This document shows positions 1-10,370 of a stretch of 64,000 nucleotides of DNA, piece by piece. Below the pieces are notes generated by a model, which made no database searches, had not been told where the DNA came from, and was given only the letters and a program-made list of their open reading frames with translations. Location of the stretch: assembly GCA_005406025.1 (NCBI GenBank), contig BGZK01000285.1, positions 248,001-312,000 on the forward strand, given 5' to 3'. This DNA comes from Eumeta japonica. Taxonomy: Eukaryota > Arthropoda > Insecta > Lepidoptera > Psychidae. Each line of letters begins with the position of its first letter. Position 1 is the stretch's first letter. The position numbers and the translations under genes are program-made.

Positions 1-1
1 T

Positions 2-3000
2 CGATCCAAATCATCAATGGTAATTATGACCAACATACCACTAGATAAAGTCATTGAACATATTCGTACCTCAAAATCAACAAATTACATTGTTCAAGTA
101 GCAAAACAACTTCGCAAAGAAATAATAAGTACTGAAGTAATATAAGATGGGTATTTATGTGACGAAATTTTAATTGAACACTTTTTGAAAAAAAGTCAAT
201 TGCCACCTACTTGGCAAACTTTTATGCAAGCATTGTTCAGTGCCAAAAATATGAAATTAAGTGAAAATTACAATCGACGAGCGTTATCAGTGTTTCATGA
301 TATATATTTCACGAATACAGAGAAACAGACTCCAAAGCATATAGCTTTAGCTCAATCTATCCATCATTTGACTCGATCGAAACATTTAATCACTATATTG
401 AATGAAGTTGGGCATTGTATCAGTTACAAAGCATTAAAAAATCTCGATAAAGATGTAACAACGTCAATTGTGTGCGCAGATGTAGAAAAAAAACTGCTTA
501 TTCCTAAAAATATAGTTCGAGATTCATCGTTATTTTTACATGGAGCTATAGATAACAATGATTTCAATGAAGAGACATTAAGCGGAAAAGACTCTGACTC
601 ATGTTACAGCAATGGTGATTTATCAAGAACAAAAATCTATGGAAAATGAAATAAATTTGATCAAACTGAAGCCTACAGCAAAACAGAACGAATTTGATTT
701 AAAACTTTTGAACTGTCAAAAAATTCTTCATTTCGAAGAAAGAATGCAGCCTTCAATACCGAATTATGAGGACAGTAGCTATTTATTGAAAAGCAGTCAA
801 AACAATTTTCTAATTAATCATTTGCTCTGGGTCTTCTGTAGACTGCAGTATAGTCCAATGAAAAATAATTTCTGCCGACCATATACAAATTCAATACCAG
901 GATGGACTCCATTTCAACAAATACTATCGTCTGAAACCTCACCCGTTTCTATCGTTGGATTCAGTCCGGTCATACCCCGGCCACCGACTTCCAAAGACGT
1001 TGTTTATACCGCTACGAAAAATTATGTCAATGTAAGTGTTGCACTTGGTAAAAAAGTGGCTGTACTTTCATGCGACATGGCCATATATCTTATTGCAAAA
1101 AATATTCAACAAACAAATGAAGAATTTGACAATTTAATATTGCGAATTGGATCGTTTCATTTACAAAAAAATTTTTTGCGATGCTTGGGCCAATATCTGG
1201 AAGGAAGTGGACTTGATAGTATTCTTGTTGAAGCTGATATTTATGGTATGAATACTTTGTCGTCAATTCTCAATGGTACTCAGTATAATAGAGGTATTAG
1301 AGCACATAAACTCCTGTACGAAGCTTTAAGAAGCATACAAATTGCCGAATTTATAGAATGCATGAATTATTCTCAAGATTATTTATAACAGCTAAATACT
1401 TGTCTTCAAGAAATAAGAGAAAATATAGTAGATAAAGATCATTCAGGTCTATTTGAAAAATACCATCAATACAAAAGAATAATTACAGATTTTTCGGAGA
1501 ATTTTTCAAATTTTTTTACGCACCATGAGCGCTGAAAATGAAATATTTAAATATTTTAACAACTACTGTGAAATGGTAGAAATTTTGTTGAATTTGGTTA
1601 TGGCTGATAGAAGCAATAACTATGAGTTACATTTTTTAACTACTAGACAAATGTTACCTTACTTTTTCTCTACGAATCACACGAATTACATTCGCGGAGT
1701 GACTCTTTATTTACAAGATATGATGAAACTACCTTTAGAAGTCGAAGACGATATGAAGCGAGGAATGCTGTCCGTCAAACGAACGGAAGGTACATTTAAT
1801 GGAGTGAGCCCCGACTTAGCACTAGAGCAATCTCAGAACCGATCTTCTGCAGTGACTGGGGGTTTGATTGGCATCAGTAAAAATGAAGAAGCGATGCAGA
1901 GATGGCTGCTTCTTTATCCCTTCAAAAAACGCCATTCATGAGGCTCTTTCTTCATATCTTGGAATGATGTGAATGATGAAAAATATCATAAAGTATTTCA
2001 ATGCATGCAATCCTTACAATGATGACAACGAGAACTTCGCGCTTCGAAATATTTACTCCGGTGAACTTGCAGATGAATCTTCTTCGCAATGTTTACTAAA
2101 TATAGTAGAAAATGGAGAGGCTCTGTTGAAAACATACGAAAGTGAGCGATTTATATTGAAAACTAAAAAGTTATCCGATCCCATACAAAAAAGTAAATTT
2201 TATAATTTCGTAACTACTCCTGAAAATAAAAGTACAGCTACTTCTAATAAAAAGTTGCAAGATGCAACAGATATAAATCTCTTTCAAAAAATATTCATGG
2301 TGGCTAATCAACGTGGATTTGACATAAAAATTTTAGCATCTCATGAAATTTTAAATTATTGCAAGTCAAACGGTTAAAAACTTCATAATTACAAATGATC
2401 ACACAAAAATTCCAAGTAATTGTAAAAATTTCTTTTCAAGCACTGAAAATAAGTTTCAGCTCGTTCGATTCCTCTGTGCTGCTGCTCCTAGGTACATACA
2501 AGTAAAAGAAGATTGCGAGTTATATATATGTGGAGGATTTGATGATCCAAAAAAATGTTTTAAATTACAAGGCTCTTCGTTTTTTGAAGTACCTGACTTA
2601 TATTCGAACCATTTAGAAGCCGACTCAAGGATGTTTTCTCACATATTTCACGCAGTAAAAATCCAATCTGCCCACATCATAATCCTTAGCGTTGATACAG
2701 ATGTTTTTATCTTGGGAATTTATTTTTGGAATAAGCTAGCACGTCTAGGTTGCTTAGGTCTGTGGTTCGAAGGTTCTTATAAGAATAAATACATTAGAGG
2801 ATGTCATTTGGCTGCTGAATCCCTTGGCGAAAACATTTGTCGTATTTTGCCAGCATTACACGCTCTAACTGGCTGCGATTCGACTAGCAGATTGGGCTCG
2901 AAAAAAAAAGCTTTAAAAGCTGCATCGTCAGATTTCGTACAAAAAGCACTAAGGCATTTAGGGAATCCATACCTAAGTGTCGAACAGTTAACAGAAATAG

Positions 3001-3410
3001 AAACTGTTTGCACCTATATTTTCTCACAACAAAAATTAACTGCTGATCAACTTCGGTATAAATTAATTTCACAAAATATCGGCTTCGTATTAAATTTATT
3101 AAAAGTAATTTGTACATCAGATGCTCTGCATTTGCATTTGTTAAGAGCTTCAGCACAAACATATGTATGGATAAATGCTGACCAAACACTACTAGAGCCT
3201 ATTGATTACACGTTATTAGGCTATGAGAAAAAAGATGATAAATTGTACCCACGGCAACTGACGAAACCACCATTACCCGAATTGTTGATTCAGCCCTGTA
3301 AATGCACATCAAAATGTCAAACAAAGGCTTGTTCTTGTAAAAAATTACAACTCAACTGTATTTTGTTATGCAAATGTATAAATAATGACTGTCAAAATAA
3401 AAAAGATTGA
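2..3410 (+). pseudogene. Decayed multicopy gene: FEN1/XPG-like nuclease region with CXC cysteine-rich tail
   Basis: One ancestral protein of roughly 1,100 residues is readable through several frames (2-649, 612-1388, about 1400-1941, 1973-2377, about 2382-3410) broken by stops and frameshifts; it begins before the window. The last segment stays open for about 340 codons although its first ATG is at 2631. It carries EADSRM, then SVDTDVFIL, then ALTGCDSTSRLGSKKKALKA, matching in order the E-A-E/D, S-x-D-x-D and GCDY...G(x)KKAL motifs of XPG/FEN1 5' nucleases. The C-terminus (about 3292-3407) is a CxC-type cysteine cluster resembling tesmin/TSO1 CXC repeats. The middle (HLQKNFLRCLGQYLEGSG, then GVSPDLALEQSQNRSSAVTG) resembles a repetitive family I remember from cnidarian and insect genomes but cannot name. 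Seen: motifs and breaks. Inferred: nuclease fold. Dead as it stands. Confidence 0.6.
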
Positions 3411-3780
3411 TTAATTAACTTTTTATTCAAAACTTATGTAAAATTTTGCTTTTTTTGTAATAAAATATATTTTTTCTTCAAAAATTCTTCTTTTATTTTA
3501 AATTTTTTTGGTTTTTATTTCTATTGAGTAGATATAAGTATCTTTAATCATAAAAAAACAATTGGATATTTTCAATAACAAAAAAAATTAACATTGTAAA
3601 GCATGTGCTCCGTCTAATTGCTCGATATACAAGGGGATGGGGTGAAAAAAAAATTGGACCAATACAGCTCCTGGCAACATTCAGAATCATAATCTGCAAG
3701 CTTTTCTGAGTTCAAAACTATTTATAGAATGCGGTCCTCATATTTTGCACACTCAACTCTACTCAGCTCCCGGTCTACTA
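3411..3780. other. AT-rich spacer with polyadenylation-like signal
   Basis: Downstream of the CXC-tailed pseudogene there is an AATAAA at about 3461-3466, consistent with its old 3' UTR. I see no gene in the remainder; from about 3640 the composition rises toward the CpG-rich BEL element that follows. Confidence 0.4.
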
Positions 3781-4350
3781 CTAGCAAACTCAAAACCCGA
3801 AGACATCATGGCAGCACTGGAAAAGAAGTTTGGTCGGCCCGAGCAGCTGGTCCATGAAGTGCTGAAGGAAGTGAAAGTGAAACTGCGTGGCCGTACTACG
3901 AGAGATAGATGAAGAGGGCCTCATACATAACCCGGTCCTCCTGAAAGAAATACTGGAGAAAATGACGCCTCTTCTACGCAATAAATTTGCTGAATATTGG
4001 ATAATGAAGAGAGAAGAGGGTCGTCGGGAGGCCAAGCTGATCGTACTAGCCGACTTTCTGAAGAGGGAAGCCGAGTTAGCCGCCGTCTACGCCCGGACCG
4101 CCGCCGCGCCGCAGTTAAGCGCGAGCGCACACGAGAGGATAGCCGAGCGCGCACCGCGGCGACGTGAAACCTTCAAAGTGAACACGCAAACCGAAGTGAC
4201 GACAAAGTGTCCGAAGTGCGCGTCCGAACATAAGCTCGCCGCGTGTGACGCCTTTAAAGCGCTAAATAATGATGAAAAATGGGACTTTGTGAAACGCGAA
4301 AAACTCTGTTTCAAGTGCATAACAAAAACGCACCCGTGCGCGTACTGCCA

Positions 4351-5068
4351 GATTAGTTTATTTTGGCTGTTTCCATAGTCTAATGTCGTATGGTATCTTG
4401 CTCTGGGGAAACGCCCCGGATATTCAGAAAATTTTCGTGTTGCAGAATCGGGCCGTTCGCGCAATTTACAAGCTCGGACCTCGTACATCCCTTAGAAATA
4501 AGTTTAAGGAAATTGGAATTTTAACCCTGGCATCTCAATTCATTTATGAAAATTTATTATATGTAAAAAAAAATTTAGAAATGTTTAAAAGAAATAGTAG
4601 TCGACATAATCTCAATACCAGAAATAAAAATAAACTGAATTCACATGTTAGTCGACTAAGTAAAGTCTCAAATTCATTCAGAGGGCTCTGTGTGCGCCTA
4701 TTCAATAAGGTTCCTGTAGATATACAAGATTTACCCCTACATAAATTTAAGAGTGTTATTAAACAATCACTCAGTAAAAAAGGGTACTATGCAATTTCAG
4801 AATATTTAGAAGACAAAAATCAATGGACATAAGCGGCTCGACCTCTTACCGGGCTGTGTCATTCCTAATTTGTTTTGTATTTGTTTTGGTTATGTATGTG
4901 CAAATTAGAAAAGAGCTACCCTTAAGTTTCTTGCTCGTTCTTCTTGAGGGAAAACTAACTGCCTTCCGAACGAGCAGTAAAGTGTAAATTCACAAAAAAT
5001 GATGACGTATTTCAAGTGTTATTTTGTAACCTATGAAATAAAGATATTTTGAATTTGAATTTGAAAAA
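4351..5068 (+). mobile_element. 5'-truncated LINE fragment inserted in BEL gag
   Basis: The segment interrupts the gag zinc knuckle. It holds the last part of a reverse transcriptase ORF2 (4383-4832), a 3' UTR with AATAAA at 5037-5042, and ends in a short GAATTT repeat (about 5047-5064), a tail type used by Jockey/CR1/R4-like LINEs. The 5' truncation just upstream of the SYGILLWG motif is typical of target-primed reverse transcription. I could not define a target-site duplication. It is younger than the BEL copy. Confidence 0.8.
4383..4832 (+). pseudogene. C-terminal fragment of non-LTR reverse transcriptase
   Basis: A 149-codon ORF begins SYGILLWGNAPDIQKIFVLQ and continues QNRAVRAIYKLGPRTSLRN, the thumb and C-terminal region after the RT palm in insect Jockey-superfamily ORF2 proteins. 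In the same frame, codons just upstream (YFGCFHSLMSYG) extend the match to about 4358, so the ATG at 4383 is internal. The endonuclease and catalytic palm are absent. It ends in front of the element's own 3' UTR. Confidence 0.75.
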
Positions 5069-5262
5069 AGGCAGCGCGAAGTGTAACCGCGGCCACCATA
5101 CGCTGCTTCATCCGAGCACGGGCAGCGACGCGCGACCCGCGCGGGCGACGCACCCGAACGAATCGACCGCTAGCGAAACCGTGCCGAATATCGGGACCGG
5201 TGAATCAAAAGCGCTGCTGAAAATTGTGCCAGTGACTGACTATCCGGGCCGCCGATAAAGAA

Positions 5263-6603
5263 ATGAAAGTGCACGCGTTACTAGACGACGGTGCGACGGT
5301 GACGTTATTGGACGACAATGTCGCGAGTGAAATCAACGCCAAAGGACCGCGGGCCGAGTTGAAGTTAATAAGTGCACGCGGTCACCAAATAAGTGACCGA
5401 AACTCGCGACGAGTAAAAATAAAAGTGCGCGGACCGAACGGTGTCGAACGCGACATCCAGTGTCGCACGATCACGCGACTCGATCAGCCGTTGCAGTCAC
5501 TCACGGCGCACGAGATCTCAGGCCATCGCCACCTCAATGAGTGCCGCCTGGAGGCGCTTCGAGACGCTAGGCCGCTGCTCCTCATCGGCCAGGACAACTG
5601 GGAGCTCATCACCGGCAGCGACGTCCGGCGTGGAAAGTCAGGTGAGCCAGTAGCGTCTTTGACGGGTCTCGGGTGGGTCGTGCACGGTAGAAGGGATAGG
5701 ACGACAATGAATGACGGAGTGATACATTGCCTCGCGGACTTAAGAGTTAGCGGTGAGAGAACACTTCGAAATAGAGTCGTTAGGTATAACGCAGAGAGAG
5801 CGCGAAAACGCCGAAGTGAAGCGAGCGAGTCGTATCCTGAACGACACGACGCGCCGTATAGAGAACAAATGGGAGACGGGTCTCCTTTGGAAGGAAGATG
5901 ACCCGCGATTCCCGGACAATGGAGCCAGAAAACGGTTGACGAATATAGAGAACAAAATGGACCGCGATCCCGCTTTCGCTGCCGCGTACACGGCGCAGAT
6001 CGATAAATTGATAGAAAACGGGTACACGCGTAGGATAGAAAATAGAGCGCAAGTGCGCGACTGTTTCTTTCTTCCACATTTCGCCGTTACAAATCCGAAC
6101 AAGCCTAATAAGATTCGAGTCGTGTTCGACGCGGCCACCCGTTTCGAGGGGAAGTCGCTGAACGACTACTTAATATCGGGTCCCGACTTGTTGAATAGTC
6201 TGACAGGGATTCTGTTTAGATTTAGAAAAGGAAGCGTAGCTTTCACGGGAGACATCAGGGACATGTTTCTGCGAGTACGTGTCTGCGCTCCCGATCAACG
6301 GGCGCAGCTAATTCTGTGGCGAGGTGCCGATCGCAACAATGTGTGTACGCAATGACTTCGCTAATTTTTGGCGCGTCGTCATCGCCGACGTCTGCGAACT
6401 ACGTACTAAACAGAAATGCGGAAACATGTTCAGATGAGTACCCAAATGCCGAAGTAGCAGTGAAACGGGATCACTACGTGGACGACTTCATCTGTTCGAC
6501 AGACTCAGTGTCGGAAGCCGCAAAATTGATAAGCGACGTCACCGTAGTGCACGCGCGGGGGGCTTCGATATCCGGGGGAGGGCGACTAACGCGCCGGAAT
6601 TAA
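5263..6603 (+). pseudogene. BEL/Pao Pol: retropepsin and reverse transcriptase, frameshifted
   Basis: The retropepsin active site reads ALLDDGATVTLLDD, near residue 5 of the 5263 frame; BEL proteases often vary the D-S/T-G triad, here D-D-G. The protease ORF shifts frame near 5750 into the RT N-terminus (TRRIENRAQVRDCFFLPHF, then IRVVFDAATRFEGKSLNDYL), then shifts again near 6345. The RT catalytic YVDD is intact at 6475-6486. The last segment ends at TAA 6603 after a frame loss. RT copies the element RNA into DNA; protease cuts Gag-Pol. Family identity is firm. The frameshifts make it non-functional. Confidence 0.88.
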
Positions 6604-6797
6604 GAGAAAGCCTGTCGGCGGAGTCGTCCGCGGACGCCGCCGCCGTGTCGCTACACAAAACGAGAACAGAACGGGCAATAAGTAAAAGCAATAAGTAGTT
6701 GCATTTTTGCTCCGAACATTTTTTTATTTTGACGAGATGACATTCACAAGACTCGAACCTTAAAGGGCACTATGTATATTTCCATGGGCATGAAACA
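6604..6797. other. Degenerate RT-RNase H linker with a small AT-rich insertion
   Basis: The first part (to about 6680) still resembles BEL linker coding sequence, while about 6680-6810 is AT-rich, has the repeated word GCAATAAGTA and shares no recognisable coding sequence with Pol. Coding homology resumes at about 6813 (LIWEPECDSLGF). It looks like a small insertion replacing part of the RT-RNase H connection. Confidence 0.4.
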
Positions 6798-8266
6798 ATG
6801 AGTTTGTTTATAGGCTTAATATGGGAACCGGAATGTGACAGTCTAGGGTTCGACGTCACATTCAAGAAGCTTCCGCGTGATATTATAAACGGGAAAAATA
6901 AGCCTACGAAAAGGCAATTCTTGAGTCTAATCATGTCGATCTTCGACCCGCTCGATCTTCTCTGTCCCGTGACGATAAAAGGGAAAATTTTAATGCAGCG
7001 AATTTGGAGATCGGGGATAGGATGGGACGACGTGCTACATGAGCGCGACTACGCGAGATGGGTAGACTACTTAGACGAAGTAAGGAAGCTATCTCAGCTA
7101 CGAATACCGCGATGCTACGCGCTTAGGACGTCAAAGATAGAGCTCCACGTATTCGGAGACGCAAGCGAACACGCGTACGTAGCCGTCGCCTATTGGCGCG
7201 CGGTACGACCCGACGGCACGGTACATCTCGCGCTCGTCGCCGGCAAGTCACGAGTCGCACCAAACAAGGTCATGTCGATCCCGCGGCTCGAACTGCAAGC
7301 GGCGCTTTTGGCCTGTCGCTTAGCGACGAATATCCAAAAAGAGGATAGGATCGCGGCAGAACGTAGGATGTTATGGTGTGACTCAAAGACAGTCCTACGA
7401 TGGATCAGATCGGACCCGCGGGCATATAAGCCGTTCGTAGCGCACCGCCTCGCTGAACTCGATGAGCGCTCCGATCGTAACGAGTGACGTTGGGTGAATT
7501 CCGCGGATAACCCCGCGGATGACGCGACGCGCGCGGACTGCGATCTGGAGCGGTGGCTAAACGGGCCTACGTTTCTTCTACGGAACGAAGACGCGTGGCC
7601 GATCGACAATGACGTCATTAATGAACGCGTAGCCGATGACGAAGCGAAAGGGGAATCGATCAACGTAGTATGCACCACTCACACCGGGGACGTCATAGAT
7701 GTGACTAGGTTCTCCTCGTGGACCCGCCTGGTGCGCACGTACGCCCGGGTACTATACTTCACCCGCAGGCTGAGAAAACAACAGCGACCGTTCGACGCCG
7801 ATGATGTGGTCGACGATGAAACACGCCTGCTCAGGGCATCACAGAGAAGAGCGTTCAGCGATGAAATGCGGGCCGCCGCCGTAGGCGCGGCCACCCACCG
7901 AGAAAGCAGTCTACGAGCGCTGGACGTCATGCTGACTGACGGCTGGCTACGAGTGGGTGGCCGCTTGCGCCGCTCGCCGACCCTGAGTTTCGAAGAAAAA
8001 CACCTCATCATATTAGACGGCCTAGATCACGCCGTCCGCCTGCTCGTCGAGCATTACCACCGACGAGCGGGCCACGCCAACCACGACGAGGTCGTGAACA
8101 TCATTCGGGAAAGATTCTGGATCACGAGACTCAGACCGACGGTAAAGAAAGTAGCCAACGCCTGCCGCCTGCGTCGAGTTCGGCGCGCGCGGCCGGTCAC
8201 GCCGAAGATGACCGACCTCCCGAAGGGCGCCTCGCCTTTCGTCAAAGGCCATTTACGCACACGGGA
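6798..8266 (+). pseudogene. BEL/Pao Pol: RNase H and integrase N-terminal zinc finger
   Basis: The frame begins in the BEL connection region (MSIFDPLDLLCPVTIKGKIL) and contains all four RNase H acidic positions: HVFGDASEHAYVAV, RLELQAALLA, LWCDSKTVL and NSADNPADDATR. The frame is continuous apart from one TGA at 7485-7487. It then enters the integrase N-terminal zinc-binding region (HYHRRAGHANHDEVV with VANACRLRRVRR), where the second cysteine of the usual CxxC appears to have become arginine. The frame is lost near 8250. RNase H removes RNA from the hybrid during reverse transcription. Confidence 0.85.
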
Positions 8267-9237
8267 GTGAACTACTTCGGACCAATGGAAGTGACCGTCG
8301 GGCGACGACGAGAGAAAAGGTGGGCGGCGTTATTTACGTATCTGACGACACGCGCTGTCCACATGGAGGTTGCGTCCTTGCTATCCGCCGACTCGATGAT
8401 AATGGCGCTACAGAGATTTATAGCGAGACGAGGTCAACCCGACACCCTATACAGCGACCACGGCACGAACTTCGTTGGCGCAGCCGCAGAACTCGCCCGA
8501 GCTCACCTGGAGATACAAGAGCGAATGTCCGACGAGGCAACGACTCGGGCGATACGATGGCTGCGCATATTCCCGCACGCCCCGCATATGGCCGGAAGCT
8601 GGGAACGCCTGGTCAGATCGATAAAGGTGGCACTGAGCGCCACACTGCACACCAGAGCTCCGAGAGATGAAGTACTGCACACGCTGCTGATGGAGGCCGA
8701 GTTTGTTGGAAACTGTCGACCGCTCACTCACATATCAGTCCTCCCGGGTGACCCCACGGCGCTGACCCCGAATCATTTCCTGCTGGGGTCGGCCGCCGGC
8801 CGGCGTCAGCCGGGACATTTCAACACCTACGAAGAATGTTCCCGAAAGCAGTTGCGAGCGAGTCAAGCGCTCGCAAAGATGGCTGCGAGAATACGCTGCA
8901 GAGACGTCACAAGTGGACAGAGGGGAGGCCACCGATCAAGTTCGGAGACGCGGTCATCATCACCGATCCCGCCTTACCACGCAACACATGGCCGAGGGGC
9001 ATCATCGAAAAGGTCTACCCGGGAATCGACGGGCAAGTGCGAGTGGTGGACATTCGCACGGCTCACGGACGGTTGAGACGACCGACTGCGCGCCTGGCGG
9101 TCCTGCCTACCGAAGCCTCCGACCGGGGGTGGATTGTTGACGGCAGAGTTACGACCGCCCTGCGCGGCTGTCGCTGCGCCCGCGGATTAACTAATAAGAA
9201 AAAAAAATATAAATGTAGGGTATCGGCTGCGGGATAA
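8232..9237 (+). pseudogene. BEL/Pao integrase core and C-terminal domain
   Basis: The core has the second catalytic acidic region LYSDHGTNFVGA and the glutamate region MAGSWERLVRSIK. At the position of the first catalytic aspartate (normally G-V-D-Y-F-G-P) this copy reads GVNYFGP, an Asp-to-Asn change that would abolish strand transfer. A frameshift lies between about 8830 and 8930; the C-terminal domain then reads KFGDAVIITDPALPRNTWPR and RTAHGRLRRPTARLAVLP, the DUF5641-like tail typical of BEL integrases. The N-terminus joins the previous segment across another shift near 8250. Confidence 0.85.
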
Positions 9238-9704
9238 AAACTGTGAATAAAAGGCCGTCCTATACAGCAAAGTTGCCTGTGAACTTAAAAAAGACCGAGA
9301 AGGCACCCGCAGTCGCATAAGTAGATAAGGTAGCATAAGTAGTTAAGATATGCATAATGTAATAATAATATAGAAATAAAGACGCGACGAGTCAGAGGCG
9401 GAGGGGGCGCGGAGAGCCGGACCTCTCATTGGCCGAACGAAAAGGGACGCGCGCATACAGGAAGGCGGCCGCGCTCAGCGCACAGCGCTGTTATACGCGA
9501 GCGCGGCCCACAGCAGTCCAACCCACATCAGTTCAGTCAGAGCGCTCGGCCCGAACGGACGCCCCCGCGCGCCCGCTCCCAGTGCTCTCTCTACTACATT
9601 ATTACATTGTGTTTTCTGTGCAGATCGCCGCCCCGCTGCGCCCCGCGACCCTCCCGGCCCTGCCGACCGAGAGTCCGCTGCGCCGCCAGCCACCACGCTC
9701 CACA
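9135..9704 (+). repeat. Putative 3' LTR of the BEL/Pao element
   Basis: A purine-rich tract (GGGGGTGGA, about 9125-9133) is followed by TGTTGACGG at 9135, and a TGT...ACA-bounded block could end at ACA 9704. It includes an AATAAA near 9374 and a CpG-rich half. Because no 5' LTR is present, the borders cannot be confirmed by comparing two LTRs; the start would lie within the integrase tail, as in some BEL elements. Borders are a best guess. Confidence 0.4.
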
Positions 9705-9810
9705 GTTAATAACATATTTTATCATTTCAGGTTCCTTTTAACCGCTGAAATTTTTGGAAGCTTATAATTATGCTTTCACAATAAAGCAATCGTTTTAAAA
9801 TTAAAAAAAA
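9705..9810 (+). other. Short AT-rich 3'-end-like segment with AATAAA and A-rich run
   Basis: The segment has AATAAA at about 9781-9786 followed after about 11 bases by an A-rich run (about 9797-9810). This resembles a polyadenylated 3' end, either the tail of the BEL-associated sequence or a small retrocopy. No coding sequence is recognised. Confidence 0.3.
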
Positions 9811-10177
9811 CCCTTAAGGTCAAATCACGAGAAACCTAACGGTGCCAACGACGTGATTTGCAGCGAGACACGGGCGCTGGCCTTTCCCCTTCAGTGAACG
9901 GCAAACCCGGACGGACCTGGGACCACCGGCCTTGGAGGGTGCTCCTCGCCGATACCAGGTGTCGCCCGCCCACCCTCCATCATCCCTCACTCCATCCTCC
10001 GTACCCCGTTTGCTAGGTCTATAGCAGACCTAACTCGGCCACGGAGCAGCTAGGGGCCGCTAGGTCAAAACCCGCGCGCCCCTTATTTCGAAATTTACAA
10101 ACTTCAATTTTTAAAAAATGACATACAAGACGACACACCGCGGTAGTCTACCCATTGTGTTAACGTACACCTGCCTG

Positions 10178-10240
10178 CCGAGTTCCGGGAAGCCGGCAGG
10201 CCGGGCCGCGTCGTCTATTGTTCGCGCCGGCGAACAATAG
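10178..10240 (+). promoter_or_regulatory. Two hairpins in the LINE 5' UTR
   Basis: CTATTGTTCGC at 10215-10225 and GCGAACAATAG at 10230-10240 form a perfect 11-bp stem with a 4-base loop. Just upstream, CCTGCCG (about 10174-10180) pairs with CGGCAGG (about 10193-10199). Such structured 5' UTRs may act in LINE translation or internal promotion; that role is inference. Confidence 0.5.
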
Positions 10241-10370
10241 AAACCAATTAGGCACCTGCGCCTGCGACCGTGGGCTGCAAACTAACGGTCAAGCGTGATC
10301 GATTTTAGTCTTAAAAATACCTTATCATTGCTAACACAATAAATAATAAAATAGCGATCGAATAAAAATC

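Larger units (their letters stand above)
3781..5258 (+). pseudogene. BEL/Pao gag, split by a LINE insertion
   Basis: The N-terminal part reads AALEKKFGRPEQLVHEV at about 3810, then shifts frame near 3880 into a 163-codon ORF (3887-4378). That ORF has LIVLADFLKREAELA, typical of BEL Gag, and a zinc-knuckle region with CPKC, AACDAFKAL and LCFKCITKTHPC. The knuckle stops at about 4350 where an unrelated LINE begins and resumes at about 5070 with AKCNRGHHTLLHPS, the HHTLLH motif that normally ends this domain in BEL Gag. Gag packages the RNA in the retrotransposon particle. The start is missing and the frame is broken, so no Gag can be made. Confidence 0.8.
3781..9704 (+). mobile_element. BEL/Pao LTR retrotransposon, 5'-truncated and inactivated
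   Basis: Gag with zinc knuckle, retropepsin, reverse transcriptase, RNase H, H2C2 zinc finger, integrase core and a C-terminal integrase domain follow in BEL/Pao order on the plus strand. The coding region has at least four frameshifts and an in-frame TGA, and gag is split by a LINE fragment (about 4351-5068). I find no 5' LTR before gag; a candidate 3' LTR follows. It is CpG-rich compared with the flanks. Endogenous, non-functional copy. Confidence 0.9.

Noticed and set aside
5484..6138. Long minus-strand open frames opposite BEL pol (up to 197 codons)
   Set aside because: They are antisense shadows of the CpG-rich pol gene, with Arg/Ser-rich composition and no motif.
7190..8260. Minus-strand frames opposite RNase H and integrase
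   Set aside because: Same reason: mirror frames of real plus-strand coding sequence.
9600..9735. Two acceptor-like sites (TTTTCTGTGCAG and TTTATCATTTCAG) as exon borders
   Set aside because: No coding sequence follows either, and the region is probably LTR-derived.
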